Of a stretch of 64,000 nt of DNA, positions 24,886-32,947 are shown piece by piece; positions within the stretch are counted from its first letter, which is position 1, and every line of letters starts with the position of its first letter. Under the pieces are notes generated by a model, which made no database searches, was not told the DNA's origin, and worked only from the letters and a program-made list of their open reading frames with translations. The stretch covers positions 248,001 through 312,000 of the forward strand of contig CBDDGQ010000005.1 of the NCBI GenBank assembly GCA_965227945.1, in the 5' to 3' direction. Origin of the DNA: Azorhizobium sp965227945. Its GTDB lineage: Bacteria > Pseudomonadota > Alphaproteobacteria > Rhizobiales > Xanthobacteraceae. A program made the position numbers and the translations under genes.

Positions 24886-24903
24886 GCTGAGGCAAGCCTC
24901 AGC
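24886..24903. terminator. Hairpin in the nifK-nifE spacer
   Basis: GCTGAGG-CAAG-CCTCAGC, 7-bp stem, without a U-tract, 26 bases after nifK. Another dyad, GGTGT-CAG-ACACC, lies at 24851-24863. Probably a partial terminator or an mRNA-processing stem that lowers nifE relative to nifK. I found no sigma54 promoter in the spacer. Confidence 0.6.
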
Positions 24904-24928
24904 GGGGACCCTTACCAGAGCCTTGGCA

Positions 24929-26488
24929 TCACCGGATGATGTCGAAGCTGTAGTCGGTCTTGGCCGGCACGTTGGTGTTGCGATCGATCTCGTCAAAGAT
25001 CTTGTCGAGGATCGTGACCAGCACGTTCATGCCGCCCTGATAGCCCCACACCGGACGCCGGTGGTGGTGGTGACGGTCGAACACCGGGAAGCCGATGCGG
25101 ATCAGCGGGGTCCCGGTGTCGCGCTCGAGATACTTGCCGTAGGTGTTGCCGATCAGGAAATCCACCGGATCGGTGAACAGCAGCGAGCGCATGTGCCAGA
25201 GATCGCGGCCGGGATAGACCTTGCAGTTCTTCCCGAACGGCGAGCTGTCGAACAGCGCCTGCACCTTCTCCGCCCACGCCTTGCTGCCGTTGGTGGCGAG
25301 CACATGGGTGGGTTCGGCGCCCAGTTCCAGCAGGAAGGCGGCCAGACCCAGGCACAGGTCCGGATCGCCATAGATGGCGAACTTCTTGCCATGGATGTGG
25401 GCGCTGGAATCGGCGATGGCATCCACCAGGCGGCCGCGCTCGCGCGCCAGCTCCTCGGGGATCTCCTTGCCGGTGATGCGCGACACCGCCATCAGGAAGG
25501 CGTCGGTGCCGGTGACGCCGACCGGATGGTTGAACGCCACCACTTCCTGGCCGTGCGCGGCGATGAACGGCAGGGTCTTCTCGGTGCAGTATTCCTGCAT
25601 GGAGATGGTCGCCTTGGCGTGCAGCGCGTCGGCCGCTTCCTCCAGCGTGGTGCCGCCGTCATACATCCGGAACTCGCCGTCGGTGGGGGTGTCCCACACG
25701 TCGGAATTGTCCGCCAGGATGGTGTATTCCACGCCCATGGTGCTGAGCAGCCGCTTGATTTCGCGGATGTTGCCCACGGTGTAGCCGTCGAAGCCGCCGA
25801 TGAAGTTGATCTTCTCGTTCGGCACCCGCTCCAGCACCGGCGCAGTGCGCGCCTTGCCATCCCAGAAATGCTCGAAGATGCCCTTCATCACGTTGTCGTA
25901 GCCGGTGATGTGGCTGCCGACGAAGGCCGGCGTATGGGCGAAGGGCACGTCGAATTCTGCAGGCACGGACCCCTTCTCCTTCGCCGTCTTGATGAAGGCG
26001 TTGAGATCGTCGCCGATCACTTCCGCCATGCAGGTGGTGGAGACCGAGATCATCTTCGGCTTGTACATGGCGTGGGTGTTCGCCAGGCCGTCGATCATGT
26101 TGTTGAGGCCGCCGAACACAGCCGCATCCTCGGTCATGGACGAGGACACGCAGGAGCTGGGCTCCTTGAAGTGACGGGAGAAATGGCTGCGATAATAGGC
26201 CACGCAGCCTTGCGAGCCGTGGACGAAGGGAATGGTGCCTTCAAAGCCCACCGCGGCGAACACCGCGCCCAGCGGCTGGCAGGCCTTGGCCGGGTTCACG
26301 GTGAGGGCTTCGCGGGCGAAGTTCTTCTCTTTGTACTCGGGGGTCTTGGCCCATTCCCGAACGCGCTCCACCTCGGCCGGATCGCGGGGGTTTTCGAACA
26401 TCTTCTTCTTGTTCGCCAGCATCTGCTGGTATTCCGGGCCGCGGAATAGCTCGAAATGATCGAGCACGTGTTCGGCATTCTGCGTCAT
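24929..26488 (-). CDS. nifK: NifK, MoFe nitrogenase beta subunit
   Basis: A 519-residue protein. P-cluster ligands are visible in AKACQPLGAVFAAVGFEG, VHGSQGCVAYYRSHFSRHFKEP and the SSSMTEDAAVFGG region. The C-terminal half contains FDRHHHHRRPVWGYQGG. With NifD it forms the alpha2beta2 MoFe protein that holds the P cluster and FeMo-co. It follows nifD by 80 bases. Length normal. Confidence 0.98.
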   Translation of the reverse strand: MTQNAEHVLDHFELFRGPEYQQMLANKKKMFENPRDPAEVERVREWAKTPEYKEKNFAREALTVNPAKACQPLGAVFAAVGFEGTIPFVHGSQGCVAYYRSHFSRHFKEPSSCVSSSMTEDAAVFGGLNNMIDGLANTHAMYKPKMISVSTTCMAEVIGDDLNAFIKTAKEKGSVPAEFDVPFAHTPAFVGSHITGYDNVMKGIFEHFWDGKARTAPVLERVPNEKINFIGGFDGYTVGNIREIKRLLSTMGVEYTILADNSDVWDTPTDGEFRMYDGGTTLEEAADALHAKATISMQEYCTEKTLPFIAAHGQEVVAFNHPVGVTGTDAFLMAVSRITGKEIPEELARERGRLVDAIADSSAHIHGKKFAIYGDPDLCLGLAAFLLELGAEPTHVLATNGSKAWAEKVQALFDSSPFGKNCKVYPGRDLWHMRSLLFTDPVDFLIGNTYGKYLERDTGTPLIRIGFPVFDRHHHHRRPVWGYQGGMNVLVTILDKIFDEIDRNTNVPAKTDYSFDIIR

Positions 26489-26568
26489 GGTCTTGTCCTC
26501 TTGAATGTCGGATCCCGATCTTGCGCCCCAGCCCGCCCGCTTGGGGCGAGCCGGGGCGGCGCTGCGCT

Positions 26569-28071
26569 TTATTCCGCGGCCAACAGGGCAGGCTTCGGCG
26601 CCGCCTTCCAGGGCGCCTTAGTCATTTTCCAGATGGGGGAATTGATGGCCATGTCCATGTCGCGCGCGAAGATGGCGAAACCGTCATAGCCGTGGTACGG
26701 GCCGGAATAGTCCCAGGAGTGCATCTGCCGGAACGGCACACCCATCTTCTGGAACACGTATTTTTCCTTGATGCCCGAGCCGACAAGATCCGGCTGGATC
26801 TTCTCGACGAACTTCTCGAACTCGTAGCCGGTCACGTCGTCATAGATCAGCGTGCCGTCCTTCACATAGTGCTGGGCGGTGCGCTGGTAGTCGTCGTTAT
26901 GGCCGAACTCATAGCCGGTGCCGACCACTTCCATGCCGAGGTCTTCATACGCGCCGATGACGTGGCGCGGACGCAGGCCGCCGACGAACAGCATCACGGT
27001 CTTGCCTTCCAGCCGCGGCCGGTACTTGGCGATGATGGCATCCATCAAGGGCTGGTACTTGGCGATGACCTGTTCGGCGCCTTCCTTGATCTTGTCGTCG
27101 AAATAGCTGGCGATCTTGCGCAGCGATTCCGCGATCTTGGACGGGCCGAAGAAATTGTATTCGCACCACGGAATCCCGTACTTCTCTTCCATATGGCGCG
27201 AGATGTAGTTCATCGAGCGGTAGCAGTGCAGAACGTTCAGCTTCGCCTTGGGGGTCGCTTCCAGTTCCGCCAGCGAGCCGTCGCCGGACCACTGCGCCAC
27301 CACGCGCAGGCCCATCTCCTCGAGCAGGATGCGCGAGGACCAGGCGTCGCCGCCGATGTTGTAGTCGCCGATGATGGCGACGTCATAATCGGTGGGCTCG
27401 AAACGCGGGGTCGCGTCGGCCGGGATCTTGTCGAACACCCAGTCGCGGATCGCGTCGTTGGCGATGTGATGGCCCAGCGACTGCGACACGCCGCGGAAGC
27501 CTTCGCACCGCACCGGCACAATGGTCTTGCCGTCATATTCCTTGGACTTGGCCTTGGAGACGGCCTCGATGTCGTCGCCGATCAGGCCGATCGGGCATTC
27601 CGACTGCACGGTGATGCCGTTGTTCAGCGGGAACAGTTCCTGGATTTCATCCATGATCTTGGCGAGCTTCTTGTCGCCGCCGAACACGATGTCCTTTTCC
27701 TGGAAGTCCGACGTGAACTGCATGGTCACGAAGGTGTCGATGCCGGTGGTGCCGATGTAATAGTTGCGGCGGGCGGCCCAGCTATACTGGCCGCAGCCCA
27801 CCGGGCCGTGGCTGATGTGGATCATGTCCTTGATCGGACCCCACACCACGCCCTTCGAGCCGGCATAGGCGCAACCGCGGATGGTCATCACGCCGGGAAC
27901 CGACTTGAGATTGGACTTCACACCGCAATCCGACTTGCCCGCCTCATGGACGTTGAGGTGCTTCGCGCGCCTCTTGGCGGTCTTCTCCGGATAGACCTCA
28001 AGAACCTCGTTGATGAGTTCCTTGTTCCGGGCCTTGATCTCTTCGATGCTTTGCGTCTTTGCCAGGCTCAT
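26569..28071 (-). CDS. nifD: NifD, MoFe nitrogenase alpha subunit
   Basis: A 500-residue protein. P-cluster cysteines lie in RGCAYAGSKG, GPVGCGQYSW and QSECPIGLIGDD. The FeMo-co cysteine is in KLNVLHCYRSMNYIS and the FeMo-co histidine in QMHSWDYSGPYHGYDGF. It catalyses reduction of N2 at FeMo-co, in the cytoplasm. It starts about 110 bases after nifH, with a strong hairpin in between. Confidence 0.98.
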   Translation of the reverse strand: MSLAKTQSIEEIKARNKELINEVLEVYPEKTAKRRAKHLNVHEAGKSDCGVKSNLKSVPGVMTIRGCAYAGSKGVVWGPIKDMIHISHGPVGCGQYSWAARRNYYIGTTGIDTFVTMQFTSDFQEKDIVFGGDKKLAKIMDEIQELFPLNNGITVQSECPIGLIGDDIEAVSKAKSKEYDGKTIVPVRCEGFRGVSQSLGHHIANDAIRDWVFDKIPADATPRFEPTDYDVAIIGDYNIGGDAWSSRILLEEMGLRVVAQWSGDGSLAELEATPKAKLNVLHCYRSMNYISRHMEEKYGIPWCEYNFFGPSKIAESLRKIASYFDDKIKEGAEQVIAKYQPLMDAIIAKYRPRLEGKTVMLFVGGLRPRHVIGAYEDLGMEVVGTGYEFGHNDDYQRTAQHYVKDGTLIYDDVTGYEFEKFVEKIQPDLVGSGIKEKYVFQKMGVPFRQMHSWDYSGPYHGYDGFAIFARDMDMAINSPIWKMTKAPWKAAPKPALLAAE

Positions 28072-28106
28072 TTCGCTATCCTCGCTACCTCATGTTTCGA
28101 TCTGGG

Positions 28107-28134
28107 GGCCAGCCCCTCCGGGGAGGGACTGGCC
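28107..28134 (-). terminator. nifH-nifD intergenic hairpin
   Basis: GGCCAG-C-CCCTCC / GGAGGG-A-CTGGCC, two 6-bp stems around one mismatch with a 2-base loop; no U-tract on the minus strand. It probably stabilises the nifH message or partly stops transcription so that NifH exceeds NifDK, as known for other nifHDK operons. Confidence 0.65.
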
Positions 28135-28180
28135 TGACCGTTTTTCAAAGTCTTCACGCCGAAAGCGTTCGGCTGAACCC

Positions 28181-29071
28181 TCAGGCCGACAGGGCGGCCA
28201 GTTCCTCGGCGGTCTTGCCGACCACGCTCTCGTCCACGGCCTTCATGATGCCGTGCTCCATGAGCATGTCTTCCAGCTCGTCCATGGTGATGGGGGTCGG
28301 GATGATGCCCTTGCCGCCATTGGCATGGATCTTGGTGGCCAGGCTGCGGTAGTGGCCGGCCTGGACGCTGTCGGGCGCGTATTCCAGCACGGTCATGCGG
28401 CGCAGCTCGGCGTGCTGCACGATGTTGTCGCGCGGCACGAAATAGATCAGGTGGGTGCCGAGCTTCTTGGCCATGGCTTCCGCCAGTTCCAGCTCCTTGT
28501 CGGTCTGGCGCTCATTGCAGACCAGCCCGCCCAACCGCACGCCGCCGGAATTGGCGTATTTGAGAATGCCCTTGGAGATGTTGTTGGCCGCATACATGGC
28601 CATCATCTCGCCGGACATGACGATGTAGATTTCCTGCGCCTTGTTCTCGCGGATGGGCATGGCGAAACCGCCGCACACCACGTCGCCGAGCACGTCGTAG
28701 GAGACATAGTCGATGTCTTCGTAGGCGCCGTTCTCCTCCAGGAAGTTGATGGAGGTGATGACGCCGCGGCCGGCGCAGCCGACGCCGGGCTCAGGCCCGC
28801 CGGACTCCACGCAACGGATGTCGCGGTAGCCGACCTTCATGACCTCTTCCAGCTCCAGGTCCTCGACGCTTCCGGCGGACGCGGCGAGGCTCAGGATGGT
28901 GTCCTGGGCCTTGGCATGGAGGATGAGGCGGGTGGAGTCGGCCTTGGGGTCGCAGCCGACGATGAGGATGCGATGCCCCATCTCGGCCAAGGCGGCCAAG
29001 GTGTTCTGGGAGGTGGTCGACTTGCCGATGCCCCCCTTTCCGTAAAATGCGATCTGTCGTAGTGCCGACAT
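28181..29071 (-). CDS. nifH: NifH, nitrogenase Fe protein
   Basis: A 296-residue ATPase. Walker A is YGKGGIGKST (residues 10-19). The [4Fe-4S] ligands of the dimer are in GVGCAGRGVITSINFLEE and LGDVVCGGFAMPIRE. The Arg in GCAGRG is the usual site of DraT ADP-ribosylation where that system exists; no draTG gene is in the window. ATG 29071 follows AAGGAGAT. It is the first gene of nifHDK-EN. Confidence 0.99.
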   Translation of the reverse strand: MSALRQIAFYGKGGIGKSTTSQNTLAALAEMGHRILIVGCDPKADSTRLILHAKAQDTILSLAASAGSVEDLELEEVMKVGYRDIRCVESGGPEPGVGCAGRGVITSINFLEENGAYEDIDYVSYDVLGDVVCGGFAMPIRENKAQEIYIVMSGEMMAMYAANNISKGILKYANSGGVRLGGLVCNERQTDKELELAEAMAKKLGTHLIYFVPRDNIVQHAELRRMTVLEYAPDSVQAGHYRSLATKIHANGGKGIIPTPITMDELEDMLMEHGIMKAVDESVVGKTAEELAALSA

Positions 29072-29220
29072 CTGGATCTCCTTCCAACCGTTCACAGGAA
29101 CTGGGGTCCCTGCGCAGTGCCGCCGGTGTCGGCGGCTTCGTGTTGCGGTGCGGATGCAAACTTGCTCTTTCAAGCCAGAGCGCGGAGCCAGCAGCCAAAT
29201 CGCTTTGCACAAACTGATTT

Positions 29221-29236
29221 TGCAACTCCCATGCCA
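29221..29236 (-). promoter_or_regulatory. Sigma54 -24/-12 promoter of nifHDK
   Basis: The minus strand reads TGGCATGGGAGTTGCA. Predicted transcript start is near 29209, giving a leader of about 140 bases before nifH. Confidence 0.9.
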
Positions 29237-29265
29237 GTGCTTTCGGCTTGCTTGAAATCATTCAA

Positions 29266-29278
29266 AATCAACGGTTTG
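29266..29278 (+). promoter_or_regulatory. Probable IHF site
   Basis: AATCAACGGTTTG fits WATCAA-N4-TTR exactly and lies in an AT-rich stretch between the nifH promoter and its NifA sites, where DNA bending is expected. Confidence 0.6.
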
Positions 29279-29306
29279 TTCTTGGTTTGCGCAAGTGCCG
29301 GCGAGG

Positions 29307-29322
29307 TGTGTCAAACCCGACA
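29307..29322. promoter_or_regulatory. NifA upstream activator site 1 (nifH)
   Basis: TGT-GTCAAACCCG-ACA, perfect TGT-N10-ACA, about 105 bases before the nifH transcript start. The 582-base gap 29,072-29,653 is all control region for nifH and sufE. Confidence 0.85.
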
Positions 29323-29356
29323 TCCCTGCATCTGATCCGACGCGTTCGGACGTTGC

Positions 29357-29372
29357 TGTCTGAAAGAAAACA
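29357..29372. promoter_or_regulatory. NifA upstream activator site 2 (nifH/sufE)
   Basis: TGT-CTGAAAGAAA-ACA, second perfect site, 50 bases from the first. It could serve nifH and also the divergent sufE promoter about 200 bases to the right. Confidence 0.8.
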
Positions 29373-29552
29373 CCCTGCTCTTCAGGGCCCGCGCGCGCAG
29401 GGGCGCCATGCGCATGCGCGGGGGGGCATGTGCGCTCGCACGCGAGGGCAGGCGGGGGCGCCCGGCCGCAGGTTCAGGGGAGCGGCAGAGAGTGGCCGGG
29501 CCACGCGGGAGATGCGACCGCCTTTGCGAACGTCAGGTCGCGCCGCGGCGGG

Positions 29553-29568
29553 CGGTACGGGGCTTGCT
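29553..29568 (+). promoter_or_regulatory. Sigma54 -24/-12 promoter of nif-linked sufE
   Basis: CGGTACGGGGCTTGCT: GG-N10-GC core intact and the -12 half perfect. Two mismatches in the -24 half. Confidence 0.7.
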
Positions 29569-29653
29569 TCAGGGGAGGGGATGCACGCGGGCGCGCGCCC
29601 TGGCGGCGCCGTCCAGTCTTGCCTGCGCCCGGCCCCTGACCTGCGAGGTTGCT

Positions 29654-30103
29654 ATGTTCCTGGATCTGACCGCCGCCCCGGAGCGGGTGTCCATCGCCGA
29701 CATCTCCGAGAATTTCGCCTTGCTGGACGATTGGGACGATCGCTACCGCTATGTGATCGAGCTGGGCCGGACACTCGCCCCGTTGTCGGAGGCGGAGCAT
29801 GACGGGGTCTACAAGGTGCCCGGCTGTGTCAGCCAGGTGTGGCTGGTGACCGAGGTGGCGCCCGGGCCGGTGCTGCATTTCCGCGGCGACAGCGATGCGC
29901 AGATCGTGCGCGGGCTGGTGGCGATCCTGCTGGCCATGCTGTCCGGGCGTCCGGCGGCCGAGATCCTGGCCGCCGACCCGGTGGCGGTGTTCGAGCGCCT
30001 CGGCCTGCGCGAGCATCTCACCCCGCAGCGCTCCAACGGCTTCCGCTCCATGGTCGGGCGCATCCGCGCCGATGCGCAGGCGGCCCTGCAGGGCGCCGGC
30101 TGA
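29654..30103 (+). CDS. sufE: SufE-family sulfur acceptor, nif-linked copy
   Basis: A 149-residue SufE. The sulfur-accepting Cys is in VPGCVSQVWLVTE; the family motifs LDDWDDRYRYVIELGRTL and RSNGFRSMVGRIRADAQAAL are present. SufE takes persulfide from SufS and passes it to SufB. The start at 29654 follows GAGG. It is divergent from nifH with its own -24/-12 promoter and precedes the ferredoxin-suf operon. A housekeeping-like second copy lies at 61,623-62,072. Confidence 0.95.
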   Translation: MFLDLTAAPERVSIADISENFALLDDWDDRYRYVIELGRTLAPLSEAEHDGVYKVPGCVSQVWLVTEVAPGPVLHFRGDSDAQIVRGLVAILLAMLSGRPAAEILAADPVAVFERLGLREHLTPQRSNGFRSMVGRIRADAQAALQGAG

Positions 30104-30143
30104 GCCGCGCGGCGGCGCGCCAAACCTCTGTCGGACATCGGGC

Positions 30144-30159
30144 TGTCGCAGTCGCGACA
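30144..30159. promoter_or_regulatory. NifA upstream activator site (ferredoxin-suf operon), distal
   Basis: TGT-CGCAGTCGCG-ACA, perfect TGT-N10-ACA, about 110 bases before the predicted start of the ferredoxin-suf transcript. Confidence 0.85.
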
Positions 30160-30162
30160 CCC

Positions 30163-30178
30163 TGTCGGGGGCGCGACA
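30163..30178. promoter_or_regulatory. NifA upstream activator site (ferredoxin-suf operon), proximal
   Basis: TGT-CGGGGGCGCG-ACA, a second perfect site. Site centres are 19 bases apart, close to two helical turns, so two NifA oligomers could sit on one face. Confidence 0.85.
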
Positions 30179-30231
30179 GCTGCCCCGCGAGACCGGCGGG
30201 GAAGACCTTGGAATCGCAACAGACAGGCGAG

Positions 30232-30247
30232 TGGCACGGGGCTTGCG
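30232..30247 (+). promoter_or_regulatory. Sigma54 -24/-12 promoter of the ferredoxin-suf operon
   Basis: TGGCACGGGGCTTGCG, all core bases conserved, 57 bases before the ferredoxin start. Confidence 0.9.
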
Positions 30248-30303
30248 TTGAGTATCGGGCGAGATGTCATTCGGACATCCTGTGCGCGCTCGGGAGTGAC
30301 GAG

Positions 30304-30498
30304 ATGGCTTACAAGATCATCGCTTCTCAATGCACGGTGTGTGGGGCCTGCGAATTCGAATGCCCCAACGCCGCGATCCGTTTGAAGAACGACATGTACA
30401 TCATCGATCCGAAGAAATGCACCGAATGCGAGGGCAGCTTCGACACCCCGCAATGCGCGGCGGTGTGCCCGGTGGAGAAGACCTGCGTTCCCGCCTGA
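30304..30498 (+). CDS. 2[4Fe-4S] ferredoxin leading the nif-linked suf operon
   Basis: A 64-residue ferredoxin, close in sequence to FdxN at 5,088-5,312: CTVCGACEFECP and CTECEGSFDTPQCAAVCP cluster sites. It may donate electrons to nitrogenase or supply reduction for the SUF machinery encoded after it (165-base gap). It has its own strong NifA-type promoter, so high expression during nitrogen fixation is likely. Confidence 0.92.
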   Translation: MAYKIIASQCTVCGACEFECPNAAIRLKNDMYIIDPKKCTECEGSFDTPQCAAVCPVEKTCVPA

Positions 30499-30662
30499 GG
30501 CCGCCGGTTGCATCAGGAGCGAGGGGGCCGACCCGCATCGGGCCGGGCCCTGAAGGATGCGGCGGCCCGCGGGCGCGGGCGCCGCGATCGGCCGCCCGAG
30601 ACCCCCGCCGGGTGTCGACCCCGATCGCCGTCGGCAACGCTTGAAACGAGAGGGACTGAGGC

Positions 30663-32144
30663 ATGGCAGCCGTACAGGAGACCGTCGAGCAGGTCCGCCG
30701 CATCGACGTCGAGCAATACAAGTATGGCTTCGTCACCGAGGTCGAATCCGAGAAGCCCCCGAAAGGCCTGTCGGAAGACATCGTGCGCTACATTTCCGCC
30801 AGGAAGAACGAGCCGGCCTGGATGCTGGAATGGCGCCTGGACGCCTACCGCCGCTGGCTGACCATGCGCGAGCCGGAATGGGCGCGGGTGAATTACCCGC
30901 AGATCGACTATCAGGACCTCTATTATTACTCGGCGCCGAAGAAGAAGGCGGAACTGGCCTCGCTGGACGAGGTGGATCCGGAAATCCTTAAGACCTATGA
31001 GAAGCTGGGCATCCCGCTGCGCGAGCAGGAGCTGCTGGCCGGCGTGGTGCGCCCCGAGGGCGAGCGCAAGATCGCCGTGGATGCGGTGTTCGACAGCGTG
31101 TCGGTGGCCACCACCTTCCAGAAGGAATTGAAGGACGCGGGCGTGATCTTCATGCCCATTTCCGAGGCGATCCGCGAATATCCCGATCTGGTGCAGAAGT
31201 ATCTCGGCAGCGTGGTGCCCACCTCCGACAATTACTTCGCGACGCTGAATTCCGCCGTCTTCTCCGACGGCTCCTTCGTCTATGTGCCCGAGGGCGTGCG
31301 CTGCCCCATGGAACTGAGCACCTATTTCCGCATCAATGAGCGCAATACCGGACAATTTGAGCGCACGCTCATCATCGCCGACACCGGCGCCTACGTGAGC
31401 TATCTGGAGGGCTGCACCGCGCCCCAGCGGGACGAAAACCAGCTGCATGCCGCGGTGGTGGAACTGGTGGTGATGGACGATGCGGAGATCAAATACTCCA
31501 CCGTCCAGAACTGGTATCCCGGCAATGCGGATGGGGTGGGCGGCATCTACAATTTCGTCACCAAGCGGGGCGACTGCCGCGGCCGGAACTCCAAGATTTC
31601 CTGGACCCAGGTGGAGACGGGATCGGCCATCACCTGGAAATATCCCAGCTGCATCCTGCGCGGCGACAATTCCAGCGGCGAGTTCTATTCCATCGCCATT
31701 TCCAACGGCCACCAGCAGGTGGACAGCGGCACCAAGATGATCCATCTGGGCAAGAACACGTCCAGCCGCATCATCTCCAAGGGCATCGCCGCTGGCGTGT
31801 CGCAGAACACCTATCGGGGGCTCGTCTCCGCCCATAAGAAGGCTGAAGGGGCGCGCAACTTCACCGCCTGCGACAGCCTGCTGATCGGCGACAAGTGCGG
31901 CGCGCATACCGTGCCCTACATCGAGGCCAAGACGCCGTCCGCGGTGTTCGAGCACGAGGCCACCACCTCGAAGATCTCCGAGGACGTGCTGTTCTATTGC
32001 GTCCAGCGCGGGCTCTCGCAGGAAGAGGCGGTGGGGCTGGTGGTGAACGGCTTCGTCAAGGACGTGCTGCAGCAGCTGCCCATGGAATTCGCCGTCGAGG
32101 CGCAGAAGCTGATTTCGATCTCGCTGGAAGGCAGCGTCGGCTAA
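30663..32144 (+). CDS. sufB: SufB, Fe-S cluster scaffold
   Basis: A 493-residue SufB: YKYGFVTEVESEKPPKGLSEDIVRYIS at the start, PEGVRCPMELSTYFRIN, and the conserved NFTACDSLLIGDKCGAHTVP segment with the Cys that takes part in cluster assembly. It forms SufBC2D with the next two gene products. Start at 30663 follows GAGGGACTGAGG. Full length. Confidence 0.96.
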   Translation: MAAVQETVEQVRRIDVEQYKYGFVTEVESEKPPKGLSEDIVRYISARKNEPAWMLEWRLDAYRRWLTMREPEWARVNYPQIDYQDLYYYSAPKKKAELASLDEVDPEILKTYEKLGIPLREQELLAGVVRPEGERKIAVDAVFDSVSVATTFQKELKDAGVIFMPISEAIREYPDLVQKYLGSVVPTSDNYFATLNSAVFSDGSFVYVPEGVRCPMELSTYFRINERNTGQFERTLIIADTGAYVSYLEGCTAPQRDENQLHAAVVELVVMDDAEIKYSTVQNWYPGNADGVGGIYNFVTKRGDCRGRNSKISWTQVETGSAITWKYPSCILRGDNSSGEFYSIAISNGHQQVDSGTKMIHLGKNTSSRIISKGIAAGVSQNTYRGLVSAHKKAEGARNFTACDSLLIGDKCGAHTVPYIEAKTPSAVFEHEATTSKISEDVLFYCVQRGLSQEEAVGLVVNGFVKDVLQQLPMEFAVEAQKLISISLEGSVG

Positions 32145-32188
32145 GGCCGGCGCCCTCCGCTCCCCCCTTGTAACGGAAGGAATTCGCG

Positions 32189-32947
32189 ATGACGGCCCTC
32201 CTGGAAATCCGAAACCTTCAAGCCGAGGTTGCCGGCCGGCAGATCCTCAACGGCCTCAACCTCACGGTGGACAAAGGCGAGATCCACGCCATCATGGGGC
32301 CGAACGGGGCCGGCAAGTCCACCCTCTCTTACGTGCTGGCGGGCAAGCCGGGCTATGAGATCACCGGCGGCGAAGTCGCCTTCAATGGCGAAGACCTGTT
32401 CGCCATGTCCGCCGACGAGCGTGCCGCGAAGGGCCTGTTCCTGGCGTTCCAATATCCGCTGGAAATCCCCGGCGTCGCCACCCTCACCTTCCTGCGCGCC
32501 GCCCTCAATGCCCAGCGCCGCACCCGCGGCGAGGAGGAATTGTCCTCGCCGGACCTGCTGAAGCGGGTGCGGGAGCTGGCCAAGAAGCTCTCAATCGATG
32601 CGGACATGCTGCGCCGGCCGCTCAATGTGGGCTTCTCCGGCGGCGAGAAGAAGCGCAACGAAACCCTGCAGATGGCCTTGCTGGAGCCGTTGCTGTGCGT
32701 GCTGGACGAGACCGATTCCGGCCTCGACATCGACGCCCTCAAAGTGGTCGCCAATGGCGTGAACCAGCTGCGGGCGCCCGAGCGGGGGATGATCGTCATC
32801 ACCCATTACCAGCGCCTCTTGGACTATATCGTGCCCGACGTGGTGCACGTGCTGGCGGCGGGCCGCATCGTGGAGACCGGTGGCAAGGACCTGGCCCTGC
32901 AGCTGGAAGCCACCGGCTATGCGCAATACCAAGGCGAGGCGGCGTGA
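32189..32947 (+). CDS. sufC: SufC, ABC-type ATPase of the SufBCD complex
   Basis: A 252-residue ATPase. Walker A MGPNGAGKSTLS, ABC signature GFSGGEKKRNE, Walker B LCVLDETDSGLD and the switch His in VITHYQR. It drives the SufB-SufD shape change during cluster formation. The stop overlaps the sufD start by one base step (TGATG), so translation is coupled. Confidence 0.97.
   Translation: MTALLEIRNLQAEVAGRQILNGLNLTVDKGEIHAIMGPNGAGKSTLSYVLAGKPGYEITGGEVAFNGEDLFAMSADERAAKGLFLAFQYPLEIPGVATLTFLRAALNAQRRTRGEEELSSPDLLKRVRELAKKLSIDADMLRRPLNVGFSGGEKKRNETLQMALLEPLLCVLDETDSGLDIDALKVVANGVNQLRAPERGMIVITHYQRLLDYIVPDVVHVLAAGRIVETGGKDLALQLEATGYAQYQGEAA

Noticed and set aside
29055..29070. TGT-N10-ACA over the nifH start codon region
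   Set aside because: It lies inside the coding sequence downstream of the nifH promoter, so it is most likely chance.
30123..30180. Repeated TGTCG/CGACA elements as a possible CRISPR or tandem repeat
   Set aside because: They resolve into two NifA sites with standard spacing; no repeat-spacer pattern exists here or elsewhere in the window.
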